From the NCBI GenBank assembly GCA_947385775.1, contig CANDMI010000007.1, positions 1-64,000 of the forward strand: a stretch of DNA of 64,000 bases, read 5' to 3'. The translations under genes were made by a program, and so were the position numbers. Origin of the DNA: an uncultured Eubacterium sp. (GTDB lineage: Bacteria; Bacillota; Clostridia; Lachnospirales; Lachnospiraceae). The notes under the pieces were generated by a model. The model made no database searches and had not been told where the DNA came from. It saw only the letters and a list, made by a program, of their open reading frames with translations. Of this stretch, positions 44,478-52,985 are shown in pieces; position 1 is the stretch's first letter, and the number at the start of each line of letters is the position of its first letter.

Positions 44478-44506
44478 ACTATAGCATAATAGTAAGATAA
44501 TTGCAA
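44478..44506 (-). promoter_or_regulatory. Predicted promoter of the rmlD-like gene
   Basis: On the minus strand TTGCAA (44501-44506), 17-bp spacer and TATAGT (44478-44483). The promoter has the same hexamers and the same TATGCTATAGTAAAA context as the antitoxin RNA promoter at 34835-34863. Confidence 0.6.
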
Positions 44507-44542
44507 GAAATTCTTAATATTGTAAACTCAATGCTTGTTTTC

Positions 44543-46102
44543 CTAATTCTTTTCCCAAACAAATACCGCAGACCCAGGAGCCGCCGTAAACGTCCCGTTT
44601 TCCAGCCGGTAATCGCCGCCCTTTTGATAAAGCGTGTCTCCGAGATTTCCATCATACGCAAAGGACGCTTCTTTCCCGGACGGGTTTACTGCCACGAGCA
44701 GCGAATCCGTTCCGTCTGTCCTTCGGTATGCCAGTGGGTATGCGTGATCCTCGCAATACAAAAATTCAATCTTTGCTTCGCTTTGCAACACCGGCGTGGA
44801 CTGGCGGATCTTGATCAGCTTCTTTACTTCGTGGTAAATGGAATCCGGGTCTGCGACTGCTTTTTTCGCCGTCGGGCGGTTTTTATCCGGGTCCATCGGG
44901 ATATACAATTTGGACGCGTCCGCATCGGAAAAGCCCGCGTTTAAGCCATCGTCCCACTGCATCGGAGAACGGGAGCCTGTGCGGTTGTAGCCGCCTTCTA
45001 CCGAAACGATATCCCCTAAATACTGCATCCCGATCTCGTCGCCGTAATAAATAAACGGCGCGCCAGGCAATGACAGCAGGAATGCGTATACGATCTTTAC
45101 TTCCTCCGCATCCAGCCAGTTGGTCATACGCTCCATATCGTGATTGCCGCTTGGAACGCAGATCATGCCTTTTCCGTTTGTCGGCTCGTAGCACATTTTA
45201 TAGTAATCGATAAAGGCTTTTGCGTCCCCTTTCCCTTCTCTGGAAAAATACGGGTCATCCTTGTGGAACATATCGGTGTAATGGCTTGGGCCAAAATGCA
45301 GCATAAAATCCATATGGAAGCCGGAACGAAGGCTCCTGTCCGGCTGGCCCCACTCGGATATCATGCCCGCGTTTGGAAATTCGGTTTCGATAAACTGCAT
45401 AAAATCATGCCAGAGCGCGATCGTCCCTTCCTGCTGCGGGTCATTTTTTACAAGGGAGCCTGCCATGTCCACACGGAAGCCGTCACAGCCCATTTCCAGC
45501 CAGAAGCGCATAATATCTTTGATGGCTTCCCTTGTAGAAAGCGCGTCCGGCGAATCCATCGGCTGCTGCCAGGATGGGTCGTCGATTTCATAAAATCCGT
45601 AATTTAAGCTCGGCTGGTGCGAATAGAAATTCACCGCCACGCAGCCGTCCCTCTGGCTCATGCCGCGTAAAAACCCTTTCGTGCCGCTGATGCCTTCAAA
45701 ATCCTTCCATGCGTTGTCCGTCCATACATAACGTCCGGAATACGCATTCTGTTCCGGCTTTAAGGATTCCTGGAACCACGGGTGCTCCCAGGACGTATGC
45801 CCCGGCACTAAGTCCAGCATGACATACATATCCCGGTCGTGCACTTCTTGAAATAACCGCTTCAAATCCGCATTTGTCCCATAACGCGGAGCCACCTTCA
45901 TATAATCCGACACGTCATAGCCCGCATCCAAAAACGGGGATTCAAAGCACGGGTTTAACCAGATCGCGTTACACCCAAGCTCTTTGATATAATCCAGATG
46001 CTCGATGATCCCCTGGATATCGCCGATGCCGTCCGCGTTTGTGTCCGCAAAGGACTGTGGGTAAATTTCATAAAATACCGCGTTTTTTAACCAATCAACC
46101 AT
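44543..46102 (-). CDS. GH13 alpha-glucosidase/amylase-family hydrolase
   Basis: 519 residues from ATG 46102 (AGGAGGAAAAAAAT upstream; the longer frame starts inside a terminator hairpin). Cytoplasmic GH13 enzyme: FYEIYPQSFADTNADGIGD, nucleophile in GFRVDMAG, acid/base in ISEWGQP, third Asp in SGNHDMER. Region V reads QPSLNYG rather than QPDLNW, so it belongs to a different GH13 subgroup from the two glucosidases at 30.5-34 kb. It is the last gene of the ABC locus and would cleave the imported oligosaccharide. The bond preference is unknown. Confidence 0.9.
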   Translation of the reverse strand: MVDWLKNAVFYEIYPQSFADTNADGIGDIQGIIEHLDYIKELGCNAIWLNPCFESPFLDAGYDVSDYMKVAPRYGTNADLKRLFQEVHDRDMYVMLDLVPGHTSWEHPWFQESLKPEQNAYSGRYVWTDNAWKDFEGISGTKGFLRGMSQRDGCVAVNFYSHQPSLNYGFYEIDDPSWQQPMDSPDALSTREAIKDIMRFWLEMGCDGFRVDMAGSLVKNDPQQEGTIALWHDFMQFIETEFPNAGMISEWGQPDRSLRSGFHMDFMLHFGPSHYTDMFHKDDPYFSREGKGDAKAFIDYYKMCYEPTNGKGMICVPSGNHDMERMTNWLDAEEVKIVYAFLLSLPGAPFIYYGDEIGMQYLGDIVSVEGGYNRTGSRSPMQWDDGLNAGFSDADASKLYIPMDPDKNRPTAKKAVADPDSIYHEVKKLIKIRQSTPVLQSEAKIEFLYCEDHAYPLAYRRTDGTDSLLVAVNPSGKEASFAYDGNLGDTLYQKGGDYRLENGTFTAAPGSAVFVWEKN

Positions 46103-46131
46103 ATTTTTTTCCTCCTGCTGCGTTGATATGT

Positions 46132-46167
46132 GCAAAAATGCAGCCCCGCACATACGTCCGGGGCTGC
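46132..46167 (-). terminator. Terminator between ugpC and the GH13 gene
   Basis: GCAGCCCCG (46140-46148) and CGGGGCTGC (46159-46167), a perfect 9-bp stem followed on the minus strand by ATTTTTGC. It would reduce expression of the hydrolase relative to the transporter, or mark an operon end. Confidence 0.75.
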
Positions 46168-46188
46168 TGTTATTTGCTTTCTTTGTTT

Positions 46189-47289
46189 TTAGTGACAGAT
46201 CGCTTTTGTGCTTTCCTTATCAAAGAAATGCGCTTTATCCATATTTGCCGCAATCTTATACGGGCCTTTTTCCGGCCGTTTCCCGGAAGCCGGGATTCTT
46301 ACGGCTACCCTGGTGTCGCCGACATACATATATAAGTTGTACTCCGCGCCCAGCAGCTCGCTAAATTCCATCTTTGCGTTTAACGTATTGTCCTTTGTCA
46401 TCATTTCCTCTTTCAGGAAATCCTCCGGCCTGAAACCTATCGTAACCGTTTTGCCAACATAAGGCTCTAACGCTTTCCACTTAAACTGCGGGATCGTTAA
46501 GCGGTCATTCGCGACCTTTGCATACATCGCGCCGTTTTCCTTTAAGATCGCCGCGTCCATGAAATTCATCTGCGGGCTGCCGATAAAGCCTGCTACAAAC
46601 AGATTCACCGGTTCGTTGTACAGCGCCTTTGGCGTATCAAACTGCTGTACGATCCCGTCTTTCATAACCACGATACGGTCGCCCATTGTCATCGCTTCCG
46701 TCTGGTCATGGGTTACGTATACAAACGTAATGTTCAAACGCTGATGAAGCCTTGCGATCTCGGTACGCATGGAAGCGCGCAGCTTCGCGTCCAGGTTGGA
46801 CAGTGGCTCATCCAGTAAGAATACCGCAGGGTTACGCACCATTGCGCGCCCCAACGCTACACGCTGTCTTTGCCCGCCGGAAAGCTCTTTTGGCTTACGG
46901 GTCAAAAGATGCTCCAGATCCAGAATTTTGGCAGCTTCATGCACACGCTTATCAATTTCTTTTTCATCTTCCTTACGAAGCCTTAATCCAAACGCAATGT
47001 TTTTATATACATTCATATGAGGATACAACGCATAGTTCTGGAATACCATTGCAATATCCCGATCCTTTGGCGGCACTTTATTTACCACCCGGTTGCCAAT
47101 ATACACTTCCCCTGATGAAACCGTCTCCAGCCCCGCGATCATACGAAGGGTTGTGGACTTTCCACAGCCTGACGGCCCAACGAGAATGATAAATTCCTTA
47201 TCCTTGATTTCCAGGTTCAGATTCGGCACTACCGGCTTTGTCGCTCCTTCATACGTCTTTGTAACATTTTTAAAGCTAATCGAAGCCAT
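46189..47289 (-). CDS. ugpC: Carbohydrate ABC transporter ATPase (UgpC/MsmX type)
   Basis: 366 residues from ATG 47289 with GGAGGAGAATAGT; the GTG five codons upstream is unlikely. Walker A GPSGCGKST, signature LSGGQRQRVALGRAM, Walker B VFLLDEPLSNLDAKLR, and a C-terminal regulatory MOP/TOBE-like domain after residue 240 (FIGSPQMNFMDA, VTIGFRPEDF). This type energises CUT1 sugar importers and in many Firmicutes one copy serves several of them. Here it is encoded with its own permeases. Confidence 0.94.
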   Translation of the reverse strand: MASISFKNVTKTYEGATKPVVPNLNLEIKDKEFIILVGPSGCGKSTTLRMIAGLETVSSGEVYIGNRVVNKVPPKDRDIAMVFQNYALYPHMNVYKNIAFGLRLRKEDEKEIDKRVHEAAKILDLEHLLTRKPKELSGGQRQRVALGRAMVRNPAVFLLDEPLSNLDAKLRASMRTEIARLHQRLNITFVYVTHDQTEAMTMGDRIVVMKDGIVQQFDTPKALYNEPVNLFVAGFIGSPQMNFMDAAILKENGAMYAKVANDRLTIPQFKWKALEPYVGKTVTIGFRPEDFLKEEMMTKDNTLNAKMEFSELLGAEYNLYMYVGDTRVAVRIPASGKRPEKGPYKIAANMDKAHFFDKESTKAICH

Positions 47290-47307
47290 ACTATTCTCCT
47301 CCACTTG

Positions 47308-48084
47308 TTATTTTACGTCCCTGCTTCCCCCCGGAATCCCCTGCCTGTTCCAGTCCGGGTTAGAAAAGGTACTTTCCTGATAAAACACCTCTGTCGTACG
47401 GTGCTCTTCATCCGTAAACACAGCCTCCTTTGGAACTGTATGCTTCACCTCCATAACTTCCGGGTCGATCAGGCGAAACGCTTTCTGATACAGTAAGCTG
47501 TTCAGATAAGCGATCAGACCAAACCCGCACATTCCCCATAAAAATATGAATACATTCGCCGCGTTCGGATTCATGAAAAAGGACAGATACACGGCCCCTA
47601 CAACAAGCGCAATGCTAAGGAGCGTCCATGGCAGCGCGGCAACGCTTAAAAGCCATGCGTTTTTTATCGTATTTTTCACAGTATTCCGATATCTGGCCTG
47701 CATCGGGAATATATACTGGTAGCCAAAGAGGAACACGATACACATCATGAAAAAGCTGATCCGGTATACCCGCAGCAGCGTGCCGCCAAAACCTGAAATG
47801 ACCAGGTAATACACGCCAAGCAGCGCGGCTATAGCAGCGCAGAATATCCAAAGCGCAGTTGCCTGCTTAAAATTCTGCTTAAATGCATTCCAGAACTGTT
47901 TTGCAATGACGTCATCCTCGTCGCTTGCCAGTATCGCCTGCATACAAGTATACAGAGCGGTAAGCGCCGCCCCCGCCGTCACCAGCGGCAGGGAAAACAC
48001 ACAAAAGAGGATATTGCAGATTACAATATTTCCAAATTTACGAAGTTCATTCATCAAAGGCCCGTTTACGTTCAACAGGTTCAT
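47308..48084 (-). CDS. DUF624 (YesL-like) membrane protein
   Basis: 258 residues from ATG 48084 (AAAGGTGGCTGCT upstream). Five or six TM helices: FGNIVICNILFCVFSLPLVTAG, core NIVICNILFCVFSLPLVTAG, is the DUF624 hallmark. Such proteins are very common in CUT1 sugar operons of Firmicutes (for example yesL in the rhamnogalacturonan cluster) but have no proven role; assembly or regulation of the transporter is suspected. It carries a C-terminal soluble tail of about 50 residues (KHTVPKEAVFTDEEHRT). Confidence 0.85.
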   Translation of the reverse strand: MNLLNVNGPLMNELRKFGNIVICNILFCVFSLPLVTAGAALTALYTCMQAILASDEDDVIAKQFWNAFKQNFKQATALWIFCAAIAALLGVYYLVISGFGGTLLRVYRISFFMMCIVFLFGYQYIFPMQARYRNTVKNTIKNAWLLSVAALPWTLLSIALVVGAVYLSFFMNPNAANVFIFLWGMCGFGLIAYLNSLLYQKAFRLIDPEVMEVKHTVPKEAVFTDEEHRTTEVFYQESTFSNPDWNRQGIPGGSRDVK

Positions 48085-48114
48085 AGCAGCCACCTTTCTA
48101 AAAAAGAGGATACA

Positions 48115-48975
48115 TTATTTAATCGCGCCCTCAACCATACCGTTCATAATCTGCTTCTGGGCAACCAGGAAAATAATTATCATAGGAACGATCGCTAACA
48201 ACGCTGCCGTTAAGATCAGATCCCACTGTTTTACATAAGACCCTACGAACGCCTGCACCGCAACCGGAAGCGTCTTAATCTTACCATTCTGTCCAAGCAT
48301 TAAGGATGGCAGAAGGTAGTCGTTCCAGATCCACATACCATTTAAGATCGTAACTGTCGTAATGACCGGCGTAAGAAGCGGGAAGATAATGCGGAAAAAC
48401 GTGCCTTCCGGCGAGCATCCGTCGATTGCCGCCGCCTCTTCCAGTTCATACGGAATGCCTTTGATAAAACCGGTCAGGATAAATACCGTCATAGCCCCGC
48501 CAAACCCGCAGTATGCAAATACAATGCCAGGTATGGACTGTAACATGGAAATGCCCACAAATTTACCTACATCACGGAAAGTAGAAACCAATGGAAGCAT
48601 TACAACCTGGAACGGAATGATCATGGATGCGATAAATATCATGTAAATAAACGTAGACCATTTCGTCTTATTCCGGCAGATAACCCATGCTGCCATGCCG
48701 CCAAAAAGCGCCAGTAAAACTAATGAAAAGATCGTAATCACAAGGGATGTTCCAAACGCATACCAAAAATTAAAGTTTGAGTTATTCACAACGGACGAGA
48801 AGTTCTTCGTAAGCTGCGAAAAGCTGACCCCTTCAAATCCAACCGGGTTGGCTACGATGTTATTCGCGCTCTTAAAAGCGTTCATAACAACGAGATAAAA
48901 CGGGAACAATGTATATATCGCAAGAACGACTCCGACCACCGTCAAAATGATCTTGTTGGATTTTTTCATCTCCAT
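48115..48975 (-). CDS. Sugar ABC permease, MalG type
   Basis: 286 residues, six TM helices. The EAA loop that docks onto the ATPase is EEAAAIDGCSPEGTFFRIIFP. N-terminus MEMKKSNKIILTVVGVVLAIYTLFPF, core TVVGVVLAIYTLFPF. The start overlaps the malF stop by one base (TAATG), so translation is coupled. CUT1 family, oligosaccharide import. Confidence 0.94.
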   Translation of the reverse strand: MEMKKSNKIILTVVGVVLAIYTLFPFYLVVMNAFKSANNIVANPVGFEGVSFSQLTKNFSSVVNNSNFNFWYAFGTSLVITIFSLVLLALFGGMAAWVICRNKTKWSTFIYMIFIASMIIPFQVVMLPLVSTFRDVGKFVGISMLQSIPGIVFAYCGFGGAMTVFILTGFIKGIPYELEEAAAIDGCSPEGTFFRIIFPLLTPVITTVTILNGMWIWNDYLLPSLMLGQNGKIKTLPVAVQAFVGSYVKQWDLILTAALLAIVPMIIIFLVAQKQIMNGMVEGAIK

Positions 48976-50043
48976 TACATTTCCACCTCCTTCTTGTTAG
49001 AGATCCGAACCTGAATAATGGAAACACAGGCAAGGATGATAAAGAACAATACGGCTTTTGCCTGCCCAAGCGCATAGTTGTTCTTGGAAATCGCCGTATT
49101 ATAAATGTTCAACGCAAGCATCTGAGTGCCGTTGGACAAATAAGAACCCATAAAGTCCGCTACAGATCCGGTACCATTTGTCAATGCCATATTCACGTCG
49201 AACTGCTTGAACGCAGAAGTCAGCGTCAGGAATGTACAAATTGTGATCGTAGAAGCGATCATCGGGATCTTGATCTGGAAAAGCGTCGTCAGCGCATTGG
49301 CTCCGTCAATAGAAGACGCTTCCAGCACGTCTTTTGGAACCGTTGTAAGTCCGGTTACATAAATAAGCATGATATAACCTGCGTACTGCCATATGTATAC
49401 TACAATGATCGCGGCAAACGCCGTATTCGTTTTTGCCAAAATTGAATTGTGCATCCCCATCATATCAGAAGTGATCTGCACCAGCACGTTGTTAAATACG
49501 AACTGCCAGATATAACCCAATACGATACCGCCGATCAGGTTCGGAAGGAAATAGGACGCTCTGAAAAAGTTTACTGCTTTTAACTTGGTCGTACAAAGAA
49601 GCGCCAGGCAAAAGCCTACCAGATTGACCAAGATCATGTTAAAAATAACGAATAAAAATGTAAGCAATACAGACCAGACAAACGCCGGATCTTTAAACAT
49701 GGACGTGTAATTTGAAAAACCGACAAACTCTGTGATCCGAATCCCGTTCCAGTCTGTAAAAGAATAAAAAATACCTAACATCAACGGAATGATGACCGTT
49801 ACCGCAAACGTAAACAATAACGGGAACAAAAAAATGAAATTAATAATGCTGCGGTGATGCTCCACGGTCGGGAACATATACATCCCTGCCAGGATAACGA
49901 TAGCCCCAAGGATCAGCAACGCCCCCCCTGAACGAATTCCCGCTGCCCATAAAATCCATCGCCAGCGCGCCGATCAATCCAGCCGCGCCAACCGCCAAAA
50001 GAACTAATGACAGCATTTTTTTGCTTGTTGCGTTCTCAGACAT
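48975..50043 (-). pseudogene. Sugar ABC permease, MalF type, frameshifted at a 7-G run
   Basis: From ATG 50043 (AAGAAAGGAGCTGGAAA) the first 41 residues read MSENATSKKMLSLVLLAVG ... MGSGNSFRGG. Homology then continues in another frame as ALLILGAIVILAGMYMFP ... to the stop at 48975. The switch is at a run of seven G (C on plus, 49922-49928); six would restore one frame of about 355 residues. The EAA loop is EASSIDGANALTTLFQIKIP. The remaining frame could only start at TTG without a proper ribosome binding site. Either a real or phase-variable mutation or a sequencing error; the rest of the operon is intact. Confidence 0.8.
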
Positions 50044-50073
50044 TTTCCAGCTCCTTTCTTCACATAAAGGTCA

Positions 50074-50117
50074 GAAAGCAGCAGGCGCGGGCTTACGTCC
50101 GCCGCCCTGCTGCTTTC
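50074..50117 (-). promoter_or_regulatory. Intercistronic hairpin after the binding-protein gene
   Basis: GAAAGCAGCAGG (50074-50085) pairs perfectly with CCTGCTGCTTTC (50106-50117), with a further GC-rich inner stem. No clear T-run follows. Such hairpins between binding-protein and permease genes commonly protect the upstream mRNA or partly terminate transcription, raising the level of binding protein. Confidence 0.6.
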
Positions 50118-50151
50118 CAAAACCCTGTCACCAGGAATTATTTCTTTTTAT

Positions 50152-51534
50152 TTAGTTTCCATAACACTGAGCAGTTACCTGCTGAATCGTTTTTACAAAA
50201 TCTGCCGCTTCCATGTTGCCAGCCGCATAGTCTGCGAATACCTGTCCGGTATAGTTCTGTGCAAGACCTTCTTTCTGGCCTAACCAATGCCAAGCGGATG
50301 TCTTACCGTCTTCCTGCCATTTTACAACCGTCTCTGCGAACGGATCATTTGCAACATATTTGCAGGATTTGAACGGGCTGATAAATCCAGCTTCTTCTAC
50401 AAGCACCTGCTGTGCTTTATCTTCTGAGCACCACTGTAAGAATTTTTTCGCCTCTGCCGCATTGCCGTCTGAGAATACAGACCACCAGGACGGAGAGTTT
50501 GTTAAAATAGTGTCTACGCTGTCGTCAAACGCATATGGGATCATACCTACTTTGAAGCTTCCAGCCGCTTCATAAGCATCCTTATCTGCGGTCAGCATCG
50601 TAGCGCCGATCCAAGAACCCTGGGTTACAAACGCGTATTTGCCGGATGCGAAGTTCAAAATCTGCTGGTCATACGTGCCGGACACAAGCAATGTCGGATC
50701 TGAATACTGGTTGAAAAGCCCTATCAGCTCCGCAAATTTTGTGAAACGCTCTTCATCGATCTTGCCGCCGTCATTGAGCATATCGATATAAGTCGTATCG
50801 TCACGGTCTAAGCCGCCGTCAAGGTAATTTGCAAATACGTGGTTACCAGTAGACCAGTAAAGGTTTGTCGGCTCTGCGCAATAGCCGATAACCGCATCCA
50901 AGCCAAGCTCGTCTTTCTTAGAATCAAGCGTCTTGAAAGCCTCCTCGATTTTATCCGGGCCTGTCAGAGTCGCCGGATCGATGCCCGCTTTTTTCAAAAG
51001 GTCTGCGTTGTAAGCAAGTCCGACCGCTTCTACAGTGTATGGGAAGCCGATCGTGCCGTATTTTTCATCCACATACGCAGCGTCCGTATCGGAAGCCCAC
51101 TTCTCACCGCTCATATCCTCCAGCATGCCTTCCCAGTTGCCAAAGTCTGTAGCTCCGCCATTTACAAAGATATCCGGCATATTATCCGCCTGATAATATC
51201 CCTTTAACGTACCCTGGATATCGATGCCGCCGCCCATGGATTCGATCTCAACTTTTACGCCGGTCTCTTCTTCGTACATCTTTGCAAGTTTTTTCAGCTG
51301 CTCGTCTACCTCGATCTTGCCGTTTACAAGACGAAGGGAACCGCCGCCTGACGAAGATCCGCCATCGTCCTTTGACGTATCCTCTTTGTCATCGCCTGAA
51401 CCAGTGTCATCAGACGCCGTGTTCTTGTCCGAATCGCCATTTGATGAATCTTTGTCATCAGAGCCGCCACCGCACGCTGCCAGCGTGAATACCATCGTCG
51501 TAGCAAGTAACGTAGCCAATAACTTTCTTTTCAT
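50152..51534 (-). CDS. Carbohydrate ABC transporter substrate-binding lipoprotein
   Basis: 460 residues from ATG 51534 (AAGGAGGGAAAT). Signal peptide and lipobox LAAC, then an acidic, glycine/serine-rich linker of about 45 residues (GSDDKDSSNGDSDKN) that tethers a type-1 solute-binding fold (LAKMYEEETGVKVEIES, FASGKYAFVTQGSW). First gene of the operon binding protein-malF-malG-DUF624-ugpC-(terminator)-GH13. Substrate is probably an alpha-gluco-oligosaccharide, judged from the linked GH13 and LacI genes. Confidence 0.93.
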   Translation of the reverse strand: MKRKLLATLLATTMVFTLAACGGGSDDKDSSNGDSDKNTASDDTGSGDDKEDTSKDDGGSSSGGGSLRLVNGKIEVDEQLKKLAKMYEEETGVKVEIESMGGGIDIQGTLKGYYQADNMPDIFVNGGATDFGNWEGMLEDMSGEKWASDTDAAYVDEKYGTIGFPYTVEAVGLAYNADLLKKAGIDPATLTGPDKIEEAFKTLDSKKDELGLDAVIGYCAEPTNLYWSTGNHVFANYLDGGLDRDDTTYIDMLNDGGKIDEERFTKFAELIGLFNQYSDPTLLVSGTYDQQILNFASGKYAFVTQGSWIGATMLTADKDAYEAAGSFKVGMIPYAFDDSVDTILTNSPSWWSVFSDGNAAEAKKFLQWCSEDKAQQVLVEEAGFISPFKSCKYVANDPFAETVVKWQEDGKTSAWHWLGQKEGLAQNYTGQVFADYAAGNMEAADFVKTIQQVTAQCYGN

Positions 51535-51667
51535 ATTTCCCTCCTTAAATTTCGTGCAATCCTGCACAGTTTATGGTGTGCGCTCATTCCAACTCTATAT
51601 GCGAGTCTACCAGATATGGTATGTAATATCTGATAAAAATATTGGAAAACTGCATACAAAAATCGAC

Positions 51668-51681
51668 CTTTTGCGCATAAG
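51668..51681. promoter_or_regulatory. LacI-family operator O1
   Basis: CTTTTGCGCATAAG, a near-perfect palindrome with the central CG typical of LacI-family sites. It lies just downstream of the predicted binding-protein transcription start. Confidence 0.65.
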
Positions 51682-51695
51682 CTTTGTTAGAAAGT

Positions 51696-51724
51696 ATCTT
51701 AACACTATTTTTACAAAAAGGCAA
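51696..51724 (-). promoter_or_regulatory. Promoter of the binding-protein operon
   Basis: On the minus strand TTGCCT (51719-51724), 17-bp spacer and TAAGAT (51696-51701). It is bracketed by O1 and O2. The leader to ATG 51534 is about 155 nt. Confidence 0.6.
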
Positions 51725-51727
51725 TAC

Positions 51728-51741
51728 CTTTTGCACATAAG
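51728..51741. promoter_or_regulatory. LacI-family operator O2
   Basis: CTTTTGCACATAAG, one base different from O1 and exactly 60 bp away, immediately upstream of the -35 of the binding-protein promoter. Confidence 0.6.
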
Positions 51742-51864
51742 TTTTTATTTTTATTTTGCAGATTTTCTATTATTATCTATTTTTCATAAAGCGCTCCCGC
51801 CTTATTTTTTACATTCTGTACAAAAAGTTAACGGTTTGGAAATAAATTATACGGCGTTTCGAAC

Positions 51865-51893
51865 TTGCCGCCCACTCCGATTTATGATACAAT
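51865..51893 (+). promoter_or_regulatory. Promoter of the LacI-family gene
   Basis: TTGCCG (51865-51870), 17-bp spacer and TACAAT (51888-51893), about 45 bp upstream of ATG 51939. Confidence 0.6.
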
Positions 51894-51938
51894 TTTTATC
51901 AGCATCAAAAAAATGTTACCGGATTAGGAGGGAGGAAC

Positions 51939-52985
51939 ATGGTAACGATCAAAAACATCGCTGATATGCTCGGGATCAGCACCACGACCGTTTCAAATGT
52001 CATACATGGAAAAACCGGAGAGGTGTCGCAGCAGACGGTAGAACGCGTGGAAAAGCTTTTGGCAAAATATGATTATGTGCCGAATAACAGCGCAAGGAGC
52101 TTGACGCAAAACCGCTCAAACATTATAGGGCTTGCGCTGCGGGGGCGCAAGGATAAATATGAAAATATTATCGCGGACCCTTTTTTCAGCGAGCTGATCG
52201 GCAGCATTGAAGCAAAAATCCGCTCACAGGGATATTTTATGATGATCTATTCTTCCGACGACATCGGAGAGTTAATCCGCAATGTGTTAACCTGGAATGT
52301 GGACGGGCTGATCTTGATCGGCATGCTCCATGATGATTTTATCCGTCTTAAAAGCCGTTACAATAAACCAACGGTATTGATCGACAGCTACGCGCCAAGG
52401 GATATTATGAATTATGTAAACGTGGGGTTAGAAGACGAAAAAGGAACCTACGACATGACCTGCCACCTGCTAAAACTGGGACACCGCAGGATCGCTTTTT
52501 TGGCAGACAATATGGAAGGCGTAGACTACGTCCGCTATCTTGGCCATCAAAAGGCGTTTTTGGATAACGGCTTAAAAGTAAGGGAAGAGGACCTTTTGAT
52601 CATCCGTCCCGGAATGTTAGAGCGGGAGTCCAGCATGGAGGAGCTTTACCACAGGTCAAAGGATTATACGGCATTTATGTGCTGCTCGGATTATTACGCT
52701 GTGACTTTAATGAATTATTTCAGCGACAGAGGGGTAAAGATCCCCCAAGACCTTTCCTTTACCGGATTTGACGATATCCTTCTGGCAAGGGTCATACGCC
52801 CCGCCCTTACGACGGTATACCAGGACATCACAAAAAAAGGACAGCTCGCCGTGGAATATTTATTAAAAATGATACATGGCATAGAATTTACGGAACGGGA
52901 CATCAAAGTTCCGGTGGAGCTTGTCATCCGCGACAGCGTAAAAAGCCTTACAAAAATCGAAGAGCCGGGTTTAAAAAACCCTTGA
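51939..52985 (+). CDS. LacI-family transcriptional regulator
   Basis: 348 residues. N-terminal helix-turn-helix and hinge: VTIKNIADMLGISTTTVSNVI, core IADMLGISTTTVSNV, then YVPNNSARSL. The rest is a periplasmic-binding-like sugar sensor (GLALRGR, VDGLILIG, TGFDDILLARVIRPALTTV). RBS GGAGGGAGGAAC. It is divergent from the ABC operon, whose promoter carries two matching palindromes, so it is the likely repressor of that operon, relieved by the transported sugar. Its 3' end overlaps thiN by 38 bp, tail to tail. Confidence 0.95.
   Translation: MVTIKNIADMLGISTTTVSNVIHGKTGEVSQQTVERVEKLLAKYDYVPNNSARSLTQNRSNIIGLALRGRKDKYENIIADPFFSELIGSIEAKIRSQGYFMMIYSSDDIGELIRNVLTWNVDGLILIGMLHDDFIRLKSRYNKPTVLIDSYAPRDIMNYVNVGLEDEKGTYDMTCHLLKLGHRRIAFLADNMEGVDYVRYLGHQKAFLDNGLKVREEDLLIIRPGMLERESSMEELYHRSKDYTAFMCCSDYYAVTLMNYFSDRGVKIPQDLSFTGFDDILLARVIRPALTTVYQDITKKGQLAVEYLLKMIHGIEFTERDIKVPVELVIRDSVKSLTKIEEPGLKNP

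Noticed and set aside
49840..50043. A separate small membrane protein gene upstream of malF
   Set aside because: Its first 41 codons continue naturally into the MalF frame once one G is removed, and the remaining codons are out-of-frame MalF sequence.
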